A DNA stretch of 64,000 nucleotides, from positions 17,001,001 through 17,065,000 of the forward strand of contig NC_079885.1 in assembly GCF_029227915.1 (NCBI RefSeq), written 5' to 3'. Positions 12,144 to 22,920 of this stretch are shown here, piece after piece; position 1 is the first letter of the stretch; the number at the start of each line of letters is the position of its first letter. Both the position numbers and the translations under genes were made by a program. Source of the stretch: Hydractinia symbiolongicarpus (taxonomy: Eukaryota > Cnidaria > Hydrozoa > Anthoathecata > Hydractiniidae). Under the pieces are notes generated by a model that saw nothing but the letters and a program-made list of their open reading frames with translations, had not been told where the DNA came from and made no database searches.

Positions 12144-12454
12144 TGGAAAAGTTCAATGACCCTATCTTCCTCGTCGTTTTCATTTGAATTCACAATCCTG
12201 GCATTGCCAGCAGGATGTAATTCAGCTTTAACAACATATGATTTAGTTCCATCATCAAATACTATTTTGCAACTACCAGAAGCAACTGAATGTATGACTC
12301 CATACACCTTTTTGTCTTCACCACAACTTGTTGAGAAACGGTTTTCTGGTGCAGATTTTGGATCATCAAAGTAGGTTGCATCGACCCAAACATGCTCACC
12401 AGAGACAAAGTCTTGAATCTGTCGACAACGTAGTTTTGCAATTTCTGCTGCCAT
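12029..12454 (-). CDS. Small-barrel (Tudor/SH3-like?) protein segment, unknown function
   Basis: A 141-codon open frame begins MAAEIAKLRCRQIQDF. I do not recognise its family. The middle reads GEHVWVDATYFDDP and later VYGVIHSVASGSCKIVFDDG, a pattern of short beta strands with conserved V/W/D that resembles a Tudor or SH3-like barrel; that is inference. The C-terminal end (from SRTWTIITVKKAIFIA) lies in the inverted repeat shared with the P-type transposase. It lies downstream of the zinc-finger pseudogene on the same strand and could be a later exon of that gene: the sequence upstream of its start has a possible splice acceptor. Confidence 0.4.
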   Translation of the reverse strand: MAAEIAKLRCRQIQDFVSGEHVWVDATYFDDPKSAPENRFSTSCGEDKKVYGVIHSVASGSCKIVFDDGTKSYVVKAELHPAGNARIVNSNENDEEDRVIELFQSRTWTIITVKKAIFIATHFKNTLFWIYAYYLHTFIVR

Positions 12455-12659
12455 AAAACTTTTTAATCTAATCTAAACTGCAGAAACACTTCTTTTTACC
12501 TAAACATTGCAATGCAATGACTTCTCTAAACCTAGGAAATCAAACTTACTAGCCTAAACAATGTAATGACTTCTTTAAACCTGAAAAAGATAGAACATCA
12601 ATGTTGGGCCAATCTCAGCATTAGGGTTATAACCTGGTGACAAAGTAAAGAAAGCATTT

Positions 12660-12750
12660 TGACAAAAAGGCCAAAGTAGAGATTGGCCATTATGTGAAAC
12701 TTTAACAAATTTTGAAAAAAAGGCCAATGTAGGATTTGGCCTTTTTGTCA
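12660..12750. mobile_element. 91-bp MITE-like palindromic element
   Basis: A perfect 16-bp inverted repeat bounds this stretch: TGACAAAAAGGCCAAA at 12660-12675 and its complement at 12735-12750. Two further inner copies of a GGCCAA / TTGGCC word lie inside, and related words (GATTGGCC) occur at about 12604 and 12890. No clear target-site duplication was seen, so its identity as a mobile element is inferred. Confidence 0.5.
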
Positions 12751-12904
12751 TAATTCAACATTATGATTATTGAGATTGGACCACATCAAATACAGAAGAC
12801 CTGTGAGATTAGCTCTTTAAGTCCTGATGCAGATGAAAGAACTGGATCTTCTTGTTCAGATTCAGCAATAAAAAATTTTGTCGATTTTGAGATTGGCCCT
12901 TTCG

Positions 12905-13553
12905 TCATATCAACAACGCCATGTCAGTTGCAATGCTAGTTTGCTTCAGTTCTGTTCTTAATGAACGTTTCTTTTCTTTCTTCTTGGCAGCCTTGTGCTT
13001 GTCACGTACGTCTTCAGCATATGAAAAAGTGCGAACTCTAACAAACAGAGTTAGTAAATGTTCAAGTGGGTTGATGCAAATCTCTTTTTTCACTTTTGGA
13101 TCAATTCCCTCACATATCATTTTGAAATTTGACAGTATATATAGTACTATCGGTTAACATGGAGGAAACTAGTTCTTTAGCACATAATTTGGTATTAAAA
13201 GCAGATGTTTTTGCACGAAATAACTCTTCACATTTGACAAAAATATTTTGTGTCCTTTGATTGACTCTCCACAAACCACCTCTATCACGGATGTTAACCA
13301 AAGTTTGTGTGTCATCTACATCAGTCTTACAATATTTCAATACAAGAGCATACTGTTTGTTTACATTCCATTGCTGTTTACCGAAGCAGACTTTTGTGTG
13401 CAATTTATGAACAATATAACCAGAAAGATACTGTAAACTTTTTAACTCTTTTTCTGGAAGTTCGGTTGTCATTTCTGGTGAAAAATCAAGCGACGAGGAT
13501 ACATCTGTTCCAGAGAGATAAATTAGAACATGGTTAGCAACTTCCATCAACAA
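12905..13553 (-). pseudogene. Transposase-like C-terminal region of the zinc-finger gene
   Basis: Two overlapping frames (13553-13110 and 13120-12905) join into one protein. Visible segments are LKSLQYLSGYIVHKLHTKV, LVNIRDRGGLWRVNQRTQNI and LFVRVRTFSYAEDVRDKHKA, ending in a lysine-rich tail KKKEKKRSLRTELKQ. The YLSGYIVHKL pattern and the basic end resemble C-terminal parts of animal DNA-transposon proteins (family not recognised). It is probably continuous with the C2H2 segment upstream at 13927-13562, only 8 bp away in another frame. The frame changes suggest decay, although a short intron cannot be excluded. Confidence 0.5.
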
Positions 13554-13561
13554 AGTGTTAG

Positions 13562-13927
13562 TTAAAACCCTGAATAAAATTTCTCAGCACTTCCACTGTA
13601 TTTCTCAATGACAAATTTGTTTTTTTCCCAGAGTTCCACAGCCTTATCAACAGAAAAGTTGATGTTTGAAAATGCATTCCTTGTCTGCTCAGGTAAACAC
13701 ATATCTTTCTTCACTATGGTGACACATTCAACCAGAATGACACGTAATTTCAAAGGGTGGAACTTCTTCAATAGCTGCTCCTCTTTAGAAAGAGAGCTAG
13801 ACGCTTTTTCAGTAGCTGATTCACTATTTTTCCCTTGGTGTTTGGCGTTTTTATGTCTTGTCAAACCTCTGCCTGTTTTTGTCACTTTTCCACATTCATT
13901 ACAAAAAAATTTATCGCTATTTTCCAC
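13562..13927 (-). CDS. C2H2 zinc-finger N-terminal segment of a transposon-like protein
   Basis: The 121-codon frame begins MENSDKFFCNECGKVTK. A C2H2-type finger is visible at residues 9-30, with C-x2-C in FCNECGK and two histidines in LTRHKNAKH. A low-complexity S/E/K linker follows, then a helical-looking segment with LSKEEQLLKKFHPLKLRV. The next frame downstream (13553) continues with transposase-like sequence, so this is likely the DNA-binding start of the same gene. Function is inferred from the finger only. Confidence 0.5.
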   Translation of the reverse strand: MENSDKFFCNECGKVTKTGRGLTRHKNAKHQGKNSESATEKASSSLSKEEQLLKKFHPLKLRVILVECVTIVKKDMCLPEQTRNAFSNINFSVDKAVELWEKNKFVIEKYSGSAEKFYSGF

Positions 13928-14214
13928 GGTAGATGATTCCTCAGAAACAAAAAGCCCTGGGGGCTCTAAGAATTTACGCTCGCTACCAAAATATTTGATG
14001 ACAACCTGCTATTTCGTTGTGTTATCGTGCCAAACATTCGAAGAGGTTTGGTGCATGAAGCTCTGAAGATAAAGCACACAAGTGACATTATATCTTACAA
14101 CAAACGCAAACAAAAACGAAACATGTCATAATAAACTCACATTATAAAAGAAATTGCTAACAAAAAATACAGCCTATCATTCATGGTTGAAAGTCTTGTG
14201 ATTGAAACGTTTAT

Positions 14215-14610
14215 GGTCTTAAACGGCATTTACTTGACAAAAAATCAAAATTTTGATGTGACCATCATATTTCAGCATACTTTTTTTATTAACTGTGCCA
14301 ATTTTTGTCGAAAATAAAGTAGTTTTAATCTTTGAACAAATTTTGGCCTGAAATGACATTTAGGTGACAAAGAATCAAACTTTTGTATCACCATCATTTT
14401 CAGCATACTTTATTTGTTAACTGTGCCAAATTTGACCGAAAATGAAGTGGTTTTAATTTTTGGACCAATTTTGGCCTAAAATTACATTTAGGTGGCAAAA
14501 AATCAAAATTCTGATTTCACCATCATGTTCAATATACTTTATTTGTTAACTGTGCCAAATTTTGTCGAAAACAAATACCAATTTTGGTCTGAAATGTCAT
14601 TTAGATGACT
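14215..14610. repeat. Tandem repeat, unit about 113-130 bp, three copies
   Basis: Units starting at about 14215, 14345 and 14473, with a partial fourth at 14586, share the words GGCCTGAAATGACATTTAG, CACCATCAT, and TTAACTGTGCCAAATTTTG. Divergence between copies is moderate. Nothing coding is seen in it. Confidence 0.85.
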
Positions 14611-15452
14611 TCCCAGTACTTAGGGAGTTTGGGTACAAAGTTTAAATATGTGACGTTGCAATTGACCATTTGGGACAGGGTTAGTTAGTTATACCAATAC
14701 TATGGCATATCGGAAAAGTGGGACGCGGGACCCTGTTGAGTCGGGATGCGGGACTCGGGACCTGGGACGCGGGTATCGGGACGCAGGACTCGGGACGCGG
14801 GACCCTAGAAAATGAATATTTCACGAGTTTCGCGGGACTGTGTATCGGATGTGTAAAATCAGGACCGTTTGGATGAAAAATATGATAAGTCGATGGTAGT
14901 CATTCCCAATGTGTGTTATATACACGTTTGAAGAAAGAATGAACAGAAATTCTAAAAAAAAGATGAAAAATAAAAACCATACACAAGGCGTATTTCAAAA
15001 ATATAAACACGTTGAACAAAGAATAAAACAGAAACTGTAAAAAAGAATATTAAAAATTGTAAAAAAAAGAAAGGTAAAATTGATATCATACACAAAGCGT
15101 TGTGTCATGAATCATGAACACCATTTTTTAAACGAAGAGGAGAATATGAATGCAGTTGTTGATATCACACTGGCAAACAGTGTTAGGGTTTTTATAAAGT
15201 TAAAGTTCTTCATCTTGTGAACAAAAGAGTGTAAAGTATATGTATAAAAAGTATAACAAAAGATTTTAAAGTTTAAATGTAATAATATATAAAGTATGCC
15301 GATTGATTTTCAAAGAGTTTTGTGCCTTGCACTTAGATGTGCCGTTAAGTCAACCGGCACTAATATTGACGAAACGTGAAAAAAGTTATCATATTTCGAA
15401 AGACAAGACTGTTTTAGATGATAATACACGCGAGTACAGTCGGCCGATTGAG

Positions 15453-15864
15453 TTAACTCCTTCGACTTCGGACTAAAATCAAATCATTTGGTTCTTCAGG
15501 CTTTCCGTATCGTCCACCACAACCATAACAACATGTTACGTTCTTGTGACAACATTTTAGCAATGTCAGCTGGTAACAGTGTGGAGCAGGATCTGGTTGA
15601 GAAGGCTGATTTTCTAAATTCTTTGTGATACCTGTAGTTGTAGATGTATTAGTACTCGCAGATGTTTTAGTAGTTGAATTTACTCGCACTGACGTAAAAC
15701 TGCACTGGCGTTGATTTCAAATTAGCAGGACCCTTTCTTCTTTGAGTGGATTTTGATTTCTTCCGTCCCGGATTAGCTTCTTTGTTAAAATCTGCTAGGA
15801 GATTTATTTTTGTTTTTTGCTGTTGCAACTTTGTACAAATACTCACCTGCCTCATCACTTTCAA
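15453..15864 (-). pseudogene. Basic/zinc-knuckle C-terminal remnant inside the MULE-like element
   Basis: Two overlapping frames (15864-15667 and 15689-15453) appear to be parts of one protein. The first holds the basic stretch NPGRKKSKSTQRRKGP; the second, after an S/T-rich linker, has CCHKNVTCCYGCGGRYGKP and ends NDLILVRSRRS. This pairing of a basic linker with a cysteine-rich end looks like the tail of some animal MULE transposases that follows the SWIM finger; that identification is from memory and not certain. A possible donor (GGTGAGTA, near 15846) and acceptor suggest introns. The catalytic part is gone. Confidence 0.4.
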
Positions 15865-16771
15865 TTGCTTGGTTTAATGTAACTGCAAAACGATAAAATA
15901 AAAAGCAATAAAGCATAATATACAACCTCGTTCCCAGGTTTTTATAATTTTACGTTCGTGTTTTATTTTTGATTTTCTGCTTGAAAAAAGATCTAGAATC
16001 TAGGTTGCAGAAAATATTCAAAGAACTTACCAAATTCTAAAAAATCATAGTGATCTCTAGATTTCAAAATGTTGATGGTCTCATTTGACTGCGTTCTCGT
16101 TGGCACTATTTTATTAAGTTCAGTAGAACATATTCCTCGCCGTACTTTACGGAATCATTGATTGCTAAACGTAAGGAGTTACTTGCAGCATGTAGAACCG
16201 TCGACAAAGAAGTTCAGTTTAAATATATGCATTAAAAAATTGAACTTCTAATCAAAATGTGTGCATCATAAAAATTTCTTATTTAGAACAAAAAGTTGAG
16301 ACTATAAAATATATTCTTATAAGTAAATTCTTATAAAATTGCGTGTACACGCTTTTTTTTATAACAAAAGCGGATCAAATAATAAGAATATTCTAATTAA
16401 GAATATCCTAAGAATATGTCCAGGCTCTACTTTAACATATCAAGTAAACTAAACTTCTTTATCCGCAACAACGAAATGTGTCCGTTACACGTAGTATTAT
16501 ATCAAGGCTGATTATATGTTTTCATGTGTAGTCATGTTAAGAATATTATTAAGAATATATGAGGTTAATATTGGTAAAAATATTAAGAATATTGAGGCTG
16601 AAACGAAAAAACACTATTCTTACAAAAAAGCGTGTATTTCATTTTACGACCTCATCCTGGTATGAAAAAATAATTGTGCTTACACGTGTTTTTCTTTTGA
16701 TTTCATCCCGGGTTGAAATAAACTATAGTGTTTTTTGCAGGAAAAAATTTCAGCTTTGCCATCATTTTCGA

Positions 16772-16823
16772 CCCCAGAGCTCTTTGAGATAAACTTTCGA
16801 GTTTATCTCAAAGAGCTCTGGGG
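16772..16823. repeat. Perfect 24-bp inverted repeat (hairpin)
   Basis: Arms 16772-16795 and 16800-16823 are exact reverse complements, with only TTCG between them. The left arm begins CCCCAGAGCTCTTTGAGATA. A diverged single arm (CCCCAGAGCTGTTTGACATA) lies at 7500-7522, indicating a repeated family in this genome. Confidence 0.9.
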
Positions 16824-17633
16824 ACGAGAATGCCTTGCCATTGTTCTTATTCTGCTCTTATTTTTTTCATAAAATTTCAGCCTCATTGTTGTTGTAAAAT
16901 TGTTCTAATAAAAAAAGGATATGTAAAACACTTACCGTGACATGTTCATTTTTTCTTTAATTTAAATGTTCACTATTAATAACTCTAAAACAATCTCTTT
17001 AATCTGCTACAACTAACTTGGAAACTTAACACACCTGGATTCATAGCTCAAAAAGTTATTTGATTGTTTCAACACCTTAAATAATAGAGACACATGTGTA
17101 TGTGAAAAATACCCTGGGGAGACATATAGCTGGTGCAGCAAAATGTCGGCTCGTGACATAACCGTGCTAATAGCATATTCATCTCTTTCATCTTTTCTTT
17201 TAATAAAATATCTTACTTCTTAAGCATTTTAAAGATCTACTATGTGTATATAATCTTGTAAATGTTAGGTGTTTTTAAATCACCTTTTCACAACACCCAC
17301 ACTCACAGTAGGAATACTTTTTTATAGAACAAAAAATATAAAAAATGCTCACTTTATGATCTTTTTTATTATAACGTGGGTCAGTATTTTGTATCATCTA
17401 AATTTTGACGCATTGCGTCCCACGTCTCGATATCAGGATCCGCGTCCCGGGTCCCGCGTCTCGAGTCCCGCGACGCGAGTCCCGCGTCTTGACTCAACAG
17501 GGTCCCGCGTCCCACGTCCCACTTTTCCGATATGCCCAATACTATCCTCCTCTCAGAGGAACGTGAAATCCCAGGGTCGATTTTTTCTCAAAAAATGCTC
17601 CAAAAGAAAAAAACGACGGTTTTAAAGAATTTC

Positions 17634-17822
17634 CTATGCCTTCGGGCGCGGAAATTCAATAACTGCATCTATATCCACGTTAAAATCACCATTATCGTCC
17701 AAAAATCCACCCTCAATTAAATAAAACAAATCATCAAGGTCTTCCCCACTGAGAGAATCCTTTTTGTCCGCCGTCATTTTCAAAAACTTTGCAGTGTCGT
17801 CGGGCCGTCGCCAATATTTCAA
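17634..17822 (-). CDS. Short acidic open frame, possible exon
   Basis: The 62-codon frame contains MTADKKDSLSGEDLDDLF and an acidic end with DDNGDFNVDIDAV. Acidic N-termini of this look occur in some transposase and nuclear proteins, but I recognise no family. It ends about 90 bp right of the MULE-like element. It may be a chance frame or a first coding exon. Confidence 0.2.
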   Translation of the reverse strand: MKYWRRPDDTAKFLKMTADKKDSLSGEDLDDLFYLIEGGFLDDNGDFNVDIDAVIEFPRPKA

Positions 17823-18685
17823 CTACGAATTTCTAAACAAAGGAAACCCACGAAGCTAGACTATCTTTTTTTCTTATGACTATGCTTTCACATAATCACT
17901 GCTAGCACATTTCATTGCGCATAATCATTTGTACTGTTGTTTTCGAAACCAGCAAATTAAAGCATCGGTCGTCTTTCAAGATGTTTTACAGGAGAGGCTG
18001 CAGAATAAAATTTCATGATGAGTGTGTTGATTTTAAAGACCAGACCGACTGCCATAGTCAGCTCTATAATAAACCAATTTACATGTTTCAGCCATCATAA
18101 CAAAAGTAGTCTAGAAGCAAAGACTAAGAATGTTTTATATTAAAAATGTTCGTAGGGTTATAAAATTTGATGTTTTTAACATAAAAACAGTAAATTTTCA
18201 CCTAAAACTTTGCTGGACGACATCAAACTAGACCCAAAATTTAAAACAATCTGTTAAAAATACCAGTTTTGTTTATATCTTTCCGCTGAATTTTTTTTAT
18301 AATTCAGTATTTTTATACATTTGCAAAATGGGTGGCTAAATTAAAAAACAATAGAATATATTTCTCCTTATTGTGATGGTCACGGGTCAAAACACAGAAA
18401 ATAAGAAAGTTAAAGATAAAAATAGCAAAAAATGTTGAACAACATGTGAAGAACATTTTTATTATTTTGCACTACTAAACGTACTAAACAAATTGATATT
18501 TCACTTTGTGAGTACAGATAAAGAACAGATTCAAAAAAAACAGATGAAGGCACCATATTGCGCGTTCGATTTGTTGTTGATATTTCCGGTCTGTGTATTT
18601 ATTCAAATTTGGCGCCATCTCATCATAACAAACTTCATCGTTCGAAGCTCGTAGTATTTTGTGGAAAACGGACTCAAAACATGAA
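17823..18685. other. No gene seen
   Basis: The open frames here (17915-18100 plus, 18484-18690 minus) carry no recognisable motif and lie in AT-rich sequence. No repeats of note were found. Confidence 0.5.
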
Positions 18686-19045
18686 ATCAATATAGAAAGT
18701 GTTGCGGAGAGGTTGCCAAGGCAAAGGCATTAAGCACGGCAAGGAAAAGGCAAAGGCAGGCAAGGAAATAGGAAGAGGAATCAGGAAGGCAGGGGTAGGC
18801 AAGGCATGGGAGCCACAGGCAAGGACATAGTAGGCAGGTACCAGAAAAGGCATAGGAAGGGTAGGCAAAGAAAGGCACGGTCAGTGCTGGCAAGGCAATG
18901 GAACGGCAAGGCAGGGGTACATGACTTTAATAGAAAATCTCCACCTTACAACTCAAAGATTGCGTGTACTCAATATGTCTAAGTTAAGTATCGTATTAGT
19001 CCAGGAGTATGGAAAATATTGAGGTGCAAATATTTCAAATTCAAT
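18686..19045 (+). repeat. Dispersed repeat with GGCAAGG minisatellite, copy 1
   Basis: The copy starts CAATATAGAAAGTGTTGCGG, runs through about 220 bp of GGCAAGG/GGCAAAGG-rich sequence, then a unique part with CAACTCAAAGATT and GAGTATGGAAAATATTGA. An inverted copy with the same order lies at 40440-40790. The minus-strand proline-rich open frames here are by-products of the repeat. It is probably a non-autonomous mobile element of unknown class. Confidence 0.8.
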
Positions 19046-19199
19046 ATCTCAAAAAAAGTCAAATTTATCTCAGGTCAATATACAGTGAATCATAGCAGAA
19101 TTATGTGCCATTACAAGTATTTAAACAATCGGTCATAACGACATATCATTTTTTGATAAATCTGAGATTAACTTGGTTCCAATGACAACAACATTAAAA

Positions 19200-19893
19200 A
19201 GTCAAGATATAGAAATAATCAGAGAAGTCTTAATCGAATACATGAAAAAGCACTGCGGATAGTCTATAGCGACAGTTCTTCTTCCTTCGCAGACCTCCTT
19301 CATAAGGACAGCTCTGTTACGGTACACCAACGAAACCTACAATCTCTTGCAACTGAGATGTACAAAATAAAAAACGACATGGCTCCAGAAGTAATGCAAG
19401 ATATTTTTCCTGTTTATAATCCAAAGTACAATCTAAGAAATAATCGAGAATTTACTGGCCGTAATGCTAAATCAGTTTACTATGGTACAGAAACTTTATC
19501 CTTCATCGGTTACAAAATCTGGCAACAAATTCCAGTAAGAATCAAAGAAATGTCATCCTTGCAATCCTTTAAATCCCAAATTAAAAAGTGGGTACCAAAC
19601 TGCTCCTGCAGACTATGTAAAAAATACATCCCACAAATTGGTTTTATATGACTGGCGGATGTACTCTCGCTAATTTCATATTTGCTTATACACTCACTTA
19701 ATTTATACAACCACAAATGTTTAAAAAATTGTATATATCTAAAAATATTTTATGCCTTATATTTATACTGTATATTTTAAAATCTTTCTTTTCAAGTTGA
19801 CATTAACTAGCTTTTATTAGCTATATATGTATTTATACTTAGTCAACTATAAATAAATGAATAATAATACTAATAATAATAACAATAATAATA
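19200..19893 (+). mobile_element. 5'-truncated LINE, C-terminal coding end and 3' tail
   Basis: The coding end reads, in one frame from about 19235, HEKALRIVYSDSSSS, TVHQRNLQSLATEMYKIKN and, near the stop at 19649, KKWVPNCSCRLCKKYIPQIG. This is the thumb/C-terminal region of a CR1- or L2-like LINE polyprotein. After a 200-bp 3' untranslated part it ends in an AAT-rich microsatellite tail (about 19853-19893), typical of LINE 3' ends. RT motifs are absent because the copy is 5' truncated. The frame from 19235 to 19651 is open, so this insertion is younger than the LINE at 1-1860. Confidence 0.85.
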
Positions 19894-20016
19894 ATGTTTT
19901 CATTTTTGATGAGACGCTGAATAAAAGAAGTTTAATCGCCGGCAAACGAAAACACGCGATTTCCCGTAAACCCCGGAGTCGGCCCGTATAGTCAAAAGTA
20001 GCTAACTCTAACAGTG

Positions 20017-20037
20017 TAGCTAGCTAGCTAGCTAGCT
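20017..20037. repeat. TAGC microsatellite
   Basis: About five consecutive copies of TAGC (TAGCTAGCTAGC...). No function is inferred. Confidence 0.95.
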
Positions 20038-20039
20038 AA

Positions 20040-22257
20040 ATGCTATCTAGTTTCTATTATTATTCTATCTAAATCGGCAGTTTTAAGTGAGAATAAGAAT
20101 GGGTTCACAACATGCAAAAAATAGTGATATACTAACGAGCTAAAACATTTTTTTCTTGAACAAGCCCTTCCTCTGTCAGCTGCGATATAGCTTAGATAAA
20201 CGAAAGTTTGAGTTTAAGGCGCTATGTTATCCGAGAAAAAGTCACGTGATATTAGTACAAATAACCCATGGATCACGTGCCTAAAACTATACACTGAGCT
20301 GCTCTCAACCGGATTCAATGCTAGGCCATCTTTAAAAAACAACAAAAACTCCATCGCCGCGCTAAAAACACGATGTCTCGCTCAATCAGATATTTACGAA
20401 AATTTACCAACAAATGACCAGATAAAATTACTGGGCAACACTGATAAAATGGCAGAATTTTTTATAAATTTGATGTATAGGGACGAAATCGTATAGAAAT
20501 CCTATATACTCTTCACCGTGCTTACTTTTCACTTCTATTTGGCTTATTTAATGAGGAAATGGGCTTCGCTACGCTCCGTGCGCTAGCGCGCACTCCGCTA
20601 CTCTCCGCAAAAAATATTGTTGTTGGTCATGATAGATATTTCTTAAGTTCAGAGAAGTTTAAACGAACGTTATATTGATAATTTTAGCATTATAACGCTA
20701 TTATTATTATAGTACGTAAAATATTCTTGGTTATCTTAAGTGAAAGATCTTATTTTTAATGTTTTTTGGTAAGTACATCCAAAACCTACTTATTTTCATC
20801 CTGTACAGCCATGAAGATTTTTGTAAAAATGTTGTTAGGAAGATATACAGATTCTTAGTTATAAAATATAGTTATTTATTTGTTAATATAGTAGTTACCT
20901 AGTAGATTTTAGGATTTAGAAATCTATAATATTTTATCTCTCGCTTAAAATTTATTTTCTGGCTGCCAAAAAAAAGCAAAATAGTTTTTTGTTCGCCTCT
21001 CCTTTAATACAAAAAATAACACAAGAAAAGTTTCGTAACAAAATTCGAATACACGTAATACTTATATTTTTCAAGTGATAAAAACTTTACTTATGCGGTG
21101 AAACTGATTTTATTCTGCGAAAGATATTTATTTCAAACATGATAAATAAAATTACTTTCAGACAATCACAGAAGACAGTTTTTCCCGTTTAGCATTTCCC
21201 CGCTTTGTTCATTCAAAATGTGTTTGTTTACATCCCCGCGGAATTACGTCACAAAGGTTAGTAATTTACCGAACAGAAAGGCCTCGTCGACCCTGTCATG
21301 CCGGCAACCGTAGTACTATTTAACCTTAACCAAAGCTTACAAATAAAAAAAGTTCATATTCACACTATAATGAACATTTTAAGCACAACTTGTTATCCAT
21401 CGTTAGTTCTCCTTTAAAAAACAATGTAATTATTATCGGACTATCAGACTGTTCGAAGTCTGAAAACAAATTGAAACATGCCAGAATATTTCATAATTTT
21501 GCATTCCTTAACAAACAGGGAAAATACCCTTTGACATAGGTGGACGTATAGGTAAGAGGTAGAACACAGGATAGTTTCAAAATTAAATTTTGCAGAATAC
21601 ATACACAACTATGATAAAAATTTTCACCAAAAAACACCCAAGATCATTAAAAAGAAAACAAAAAATAATCCTTACACCAAAGCTGTTTTTTAAACATATA
21701 TATTTCTATGTGACATGATTTAGAATAAGACTATTTGTAGTTTATTGATTGTATTTATTGATTTAAACTGACAATGCATGCGGTGAAAAGTTTTTTGAGC
21801 ATAACTACAGAGAGATGTAGGATTTATAAATTTTTAAACATTTTCAAAAGTACGAAATAAAGTTATATAAGTTGATGCCAAAAGTTGTTTCTTAAAAAAC
21901 GAGTTTCAGGCTAATGTAAATGTAACAAATACGTAAGTTTTAAACGTAGCCGAAGAAAGGGCTTAGTAAACCTATAATATATTAGAAGTAGTTCCACACA
22001 ATTTTTCATCAAAACCGTTTGTTAAACATACAAGCATGATTACACATTTGTTAATGACATCACTCACTTTAAAACACACGGGCAAGTTTTCTCCTCTTTA
22101 CCACCAATATCATTGTCGACTGTCTACAGTGTATGGGTTTTTATGATTAAATTTTATATACAAAGTTTTGAAGCATTTTCCAACACATACACTATGGTTC
22201 AAAAGAGTGTTGTATAGCATCCTTAAAGAGAGAAATCTTTTTTTATGTACTAGTCTT
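20040..22257. other. Gene-poor stretch, one weak open frame
   Basis: A 90-codon plus frame (20224-20496, starting MLSEKKSRDISTNNPWIT) is the only open frame of length; it matches nothing I know and its context is AT-rich. Bases 20570-20605 hold a GC-rich, partly palindromic run around GTGCGCTAGCGCGCAC. The rest is AT-rich with no recognised feature; its right part would be the 3' flank of ADI1. Confidence 0.5.
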
Positions 22258-22812
22258 TCATTGACCTAAATAATATTTCTTTACGTATTTTTTTCTTGTA
22301 AAATGATCGTCGGCGGGTCTGTTCACAGCCAACCAAATTGGATCACCAACGAACAAGCGCACCTCTTTTATGTAATCAGACTCATCCAATGTAAAACGAT
22401 GGTATATTCCTGCAGGGATTCCAATCAAATCGCCTTTTTCAATGAAAACACGGACCCATTCATCCTTTTCATTTCGGAAATCAAAATAGCCACTACCTTC
22501 AACCACATAGCGAATTTCATCATCCTTATGAAAATGCTCTGTATAAAAGCATTTTAACTTTTTATCGTAGTTAAAAAGTTTTTCTTTTGTTATTTCGAGA
22601 ATATCATGTGAAGCATACTCTTGTTCGGTGGTGTACCGTTTGAGTTTAGAATCTTCCAAATAACGCTCTCCTTCAGCATACTCGTCAGGATTTAATTTGT
22701 CAAAAAAAACACCCAGTTGTAAAAGTTCTTCCTCAGAAACCTCCACATTTGGTGATTTTTTATTTGGAGAATGTCGATTTTCACTTTCCTCTAAAATCCA
22801 AGCTAGAACCAT
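22258..22812 (-). CDS. ADI1: Acireductone dioxygenase (methionine salvage)
   Basis: This cupin metalloenzyme oxidises acireductone to the 2-oxo acid precursor of methionine (iron form) in the cytosolic methionine salvage pathway. The 184-residue product has the family's usual length (about 180). Metal ligands are visible in HFHKDDEIRYVVEG (H93, H95, E99) and AGIYHRF (H138). The conserved N-terminus MVLAWILEES and the segment FDKLNPDEYAEGERYLEDSK also fit. The start ATG lies just after TTTTTTAGCACA on the minus strand, which could be a splice acceptor for a 5' untranslated exon. The coding region has no intron although vertebrate ADI1 genes do, so a retrocopy is possible; all catalytic residues are intact. 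It is the only clear host gene here. Confidence 0.95.
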   Translation of the reverse strand: MVLAWILEESENRHSPNKKSPNVEVSEEELLQLGVFFDKLNPDEYAEGERYLEDSKLKRYTTEQEYASHDILEITKEKLFNYDKKLKCFYTEHFHKDDEIRYVVEGSGYFDFRNEKDEWVRVFIEKGDLIGIPAGIYHRFTLDESDYIKEVRLFVGDPIWLAVNRPADDHFTRKKYVKKYYLGQ

Positions 22813-22920
22813 TGTGCTAAAAAATGAAAGATATAATTATTAACAGACAAACACAATAAAAAATAAAAGATATAATTATGAACAGACAAACACAATAAAA
22901 AATAAAAGATAAAATTATTA
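22813..22920. repeat. Tandem repeat upstream of ADI1, unit about 46 bp
   Basis: Two full copies and a partial third of a unit containing AAAGATATAATTAT and ACAGACAAACACAATAAAAA lie immediately 5' of the ADI1 coding sequence (minus strand), in its promoter, 5' untranslated region or first intron. Confidence 0.85.

Larger units (their letters stand above)
14704..17536. mobile_element. Mutator-like (MULE/fold-back) non-autonomous element
   Basis: The ends are inverted copies beginning GGCATATCGGAAAAGTGGGA. The TIRs run about 110 bp or more (about 14704-14815 and 17418-17536) and are built largely of GGGACGCGGGACTC-type minisatellite units. A 9-bp direct repeat CAATACTAT flanks the element exactly (14695-14703 and 17537-17545). 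Nine-base duplications with long TIRs fit the Mutator superfamily, and the TIR minisatellites resemble fold-back elements. Inside there is no transposase catalytic domain, only a zinc-knuckle-like remnant (15453-15864) and a strong hairpin (16772-16823). Confidence 0.85.

Noticed and set aside
18674-18893. Hydrophobic, proline-rich minus-strand frames
   Set aside because: They come from translating the GGCAAGG minisatellite.
20224-20496. 90-codon open frame MLSEKKSRDISTNN...
   Set aside because: No motif, no neighbours, no codon pattern that separates it from chance in AT-rich sequence.
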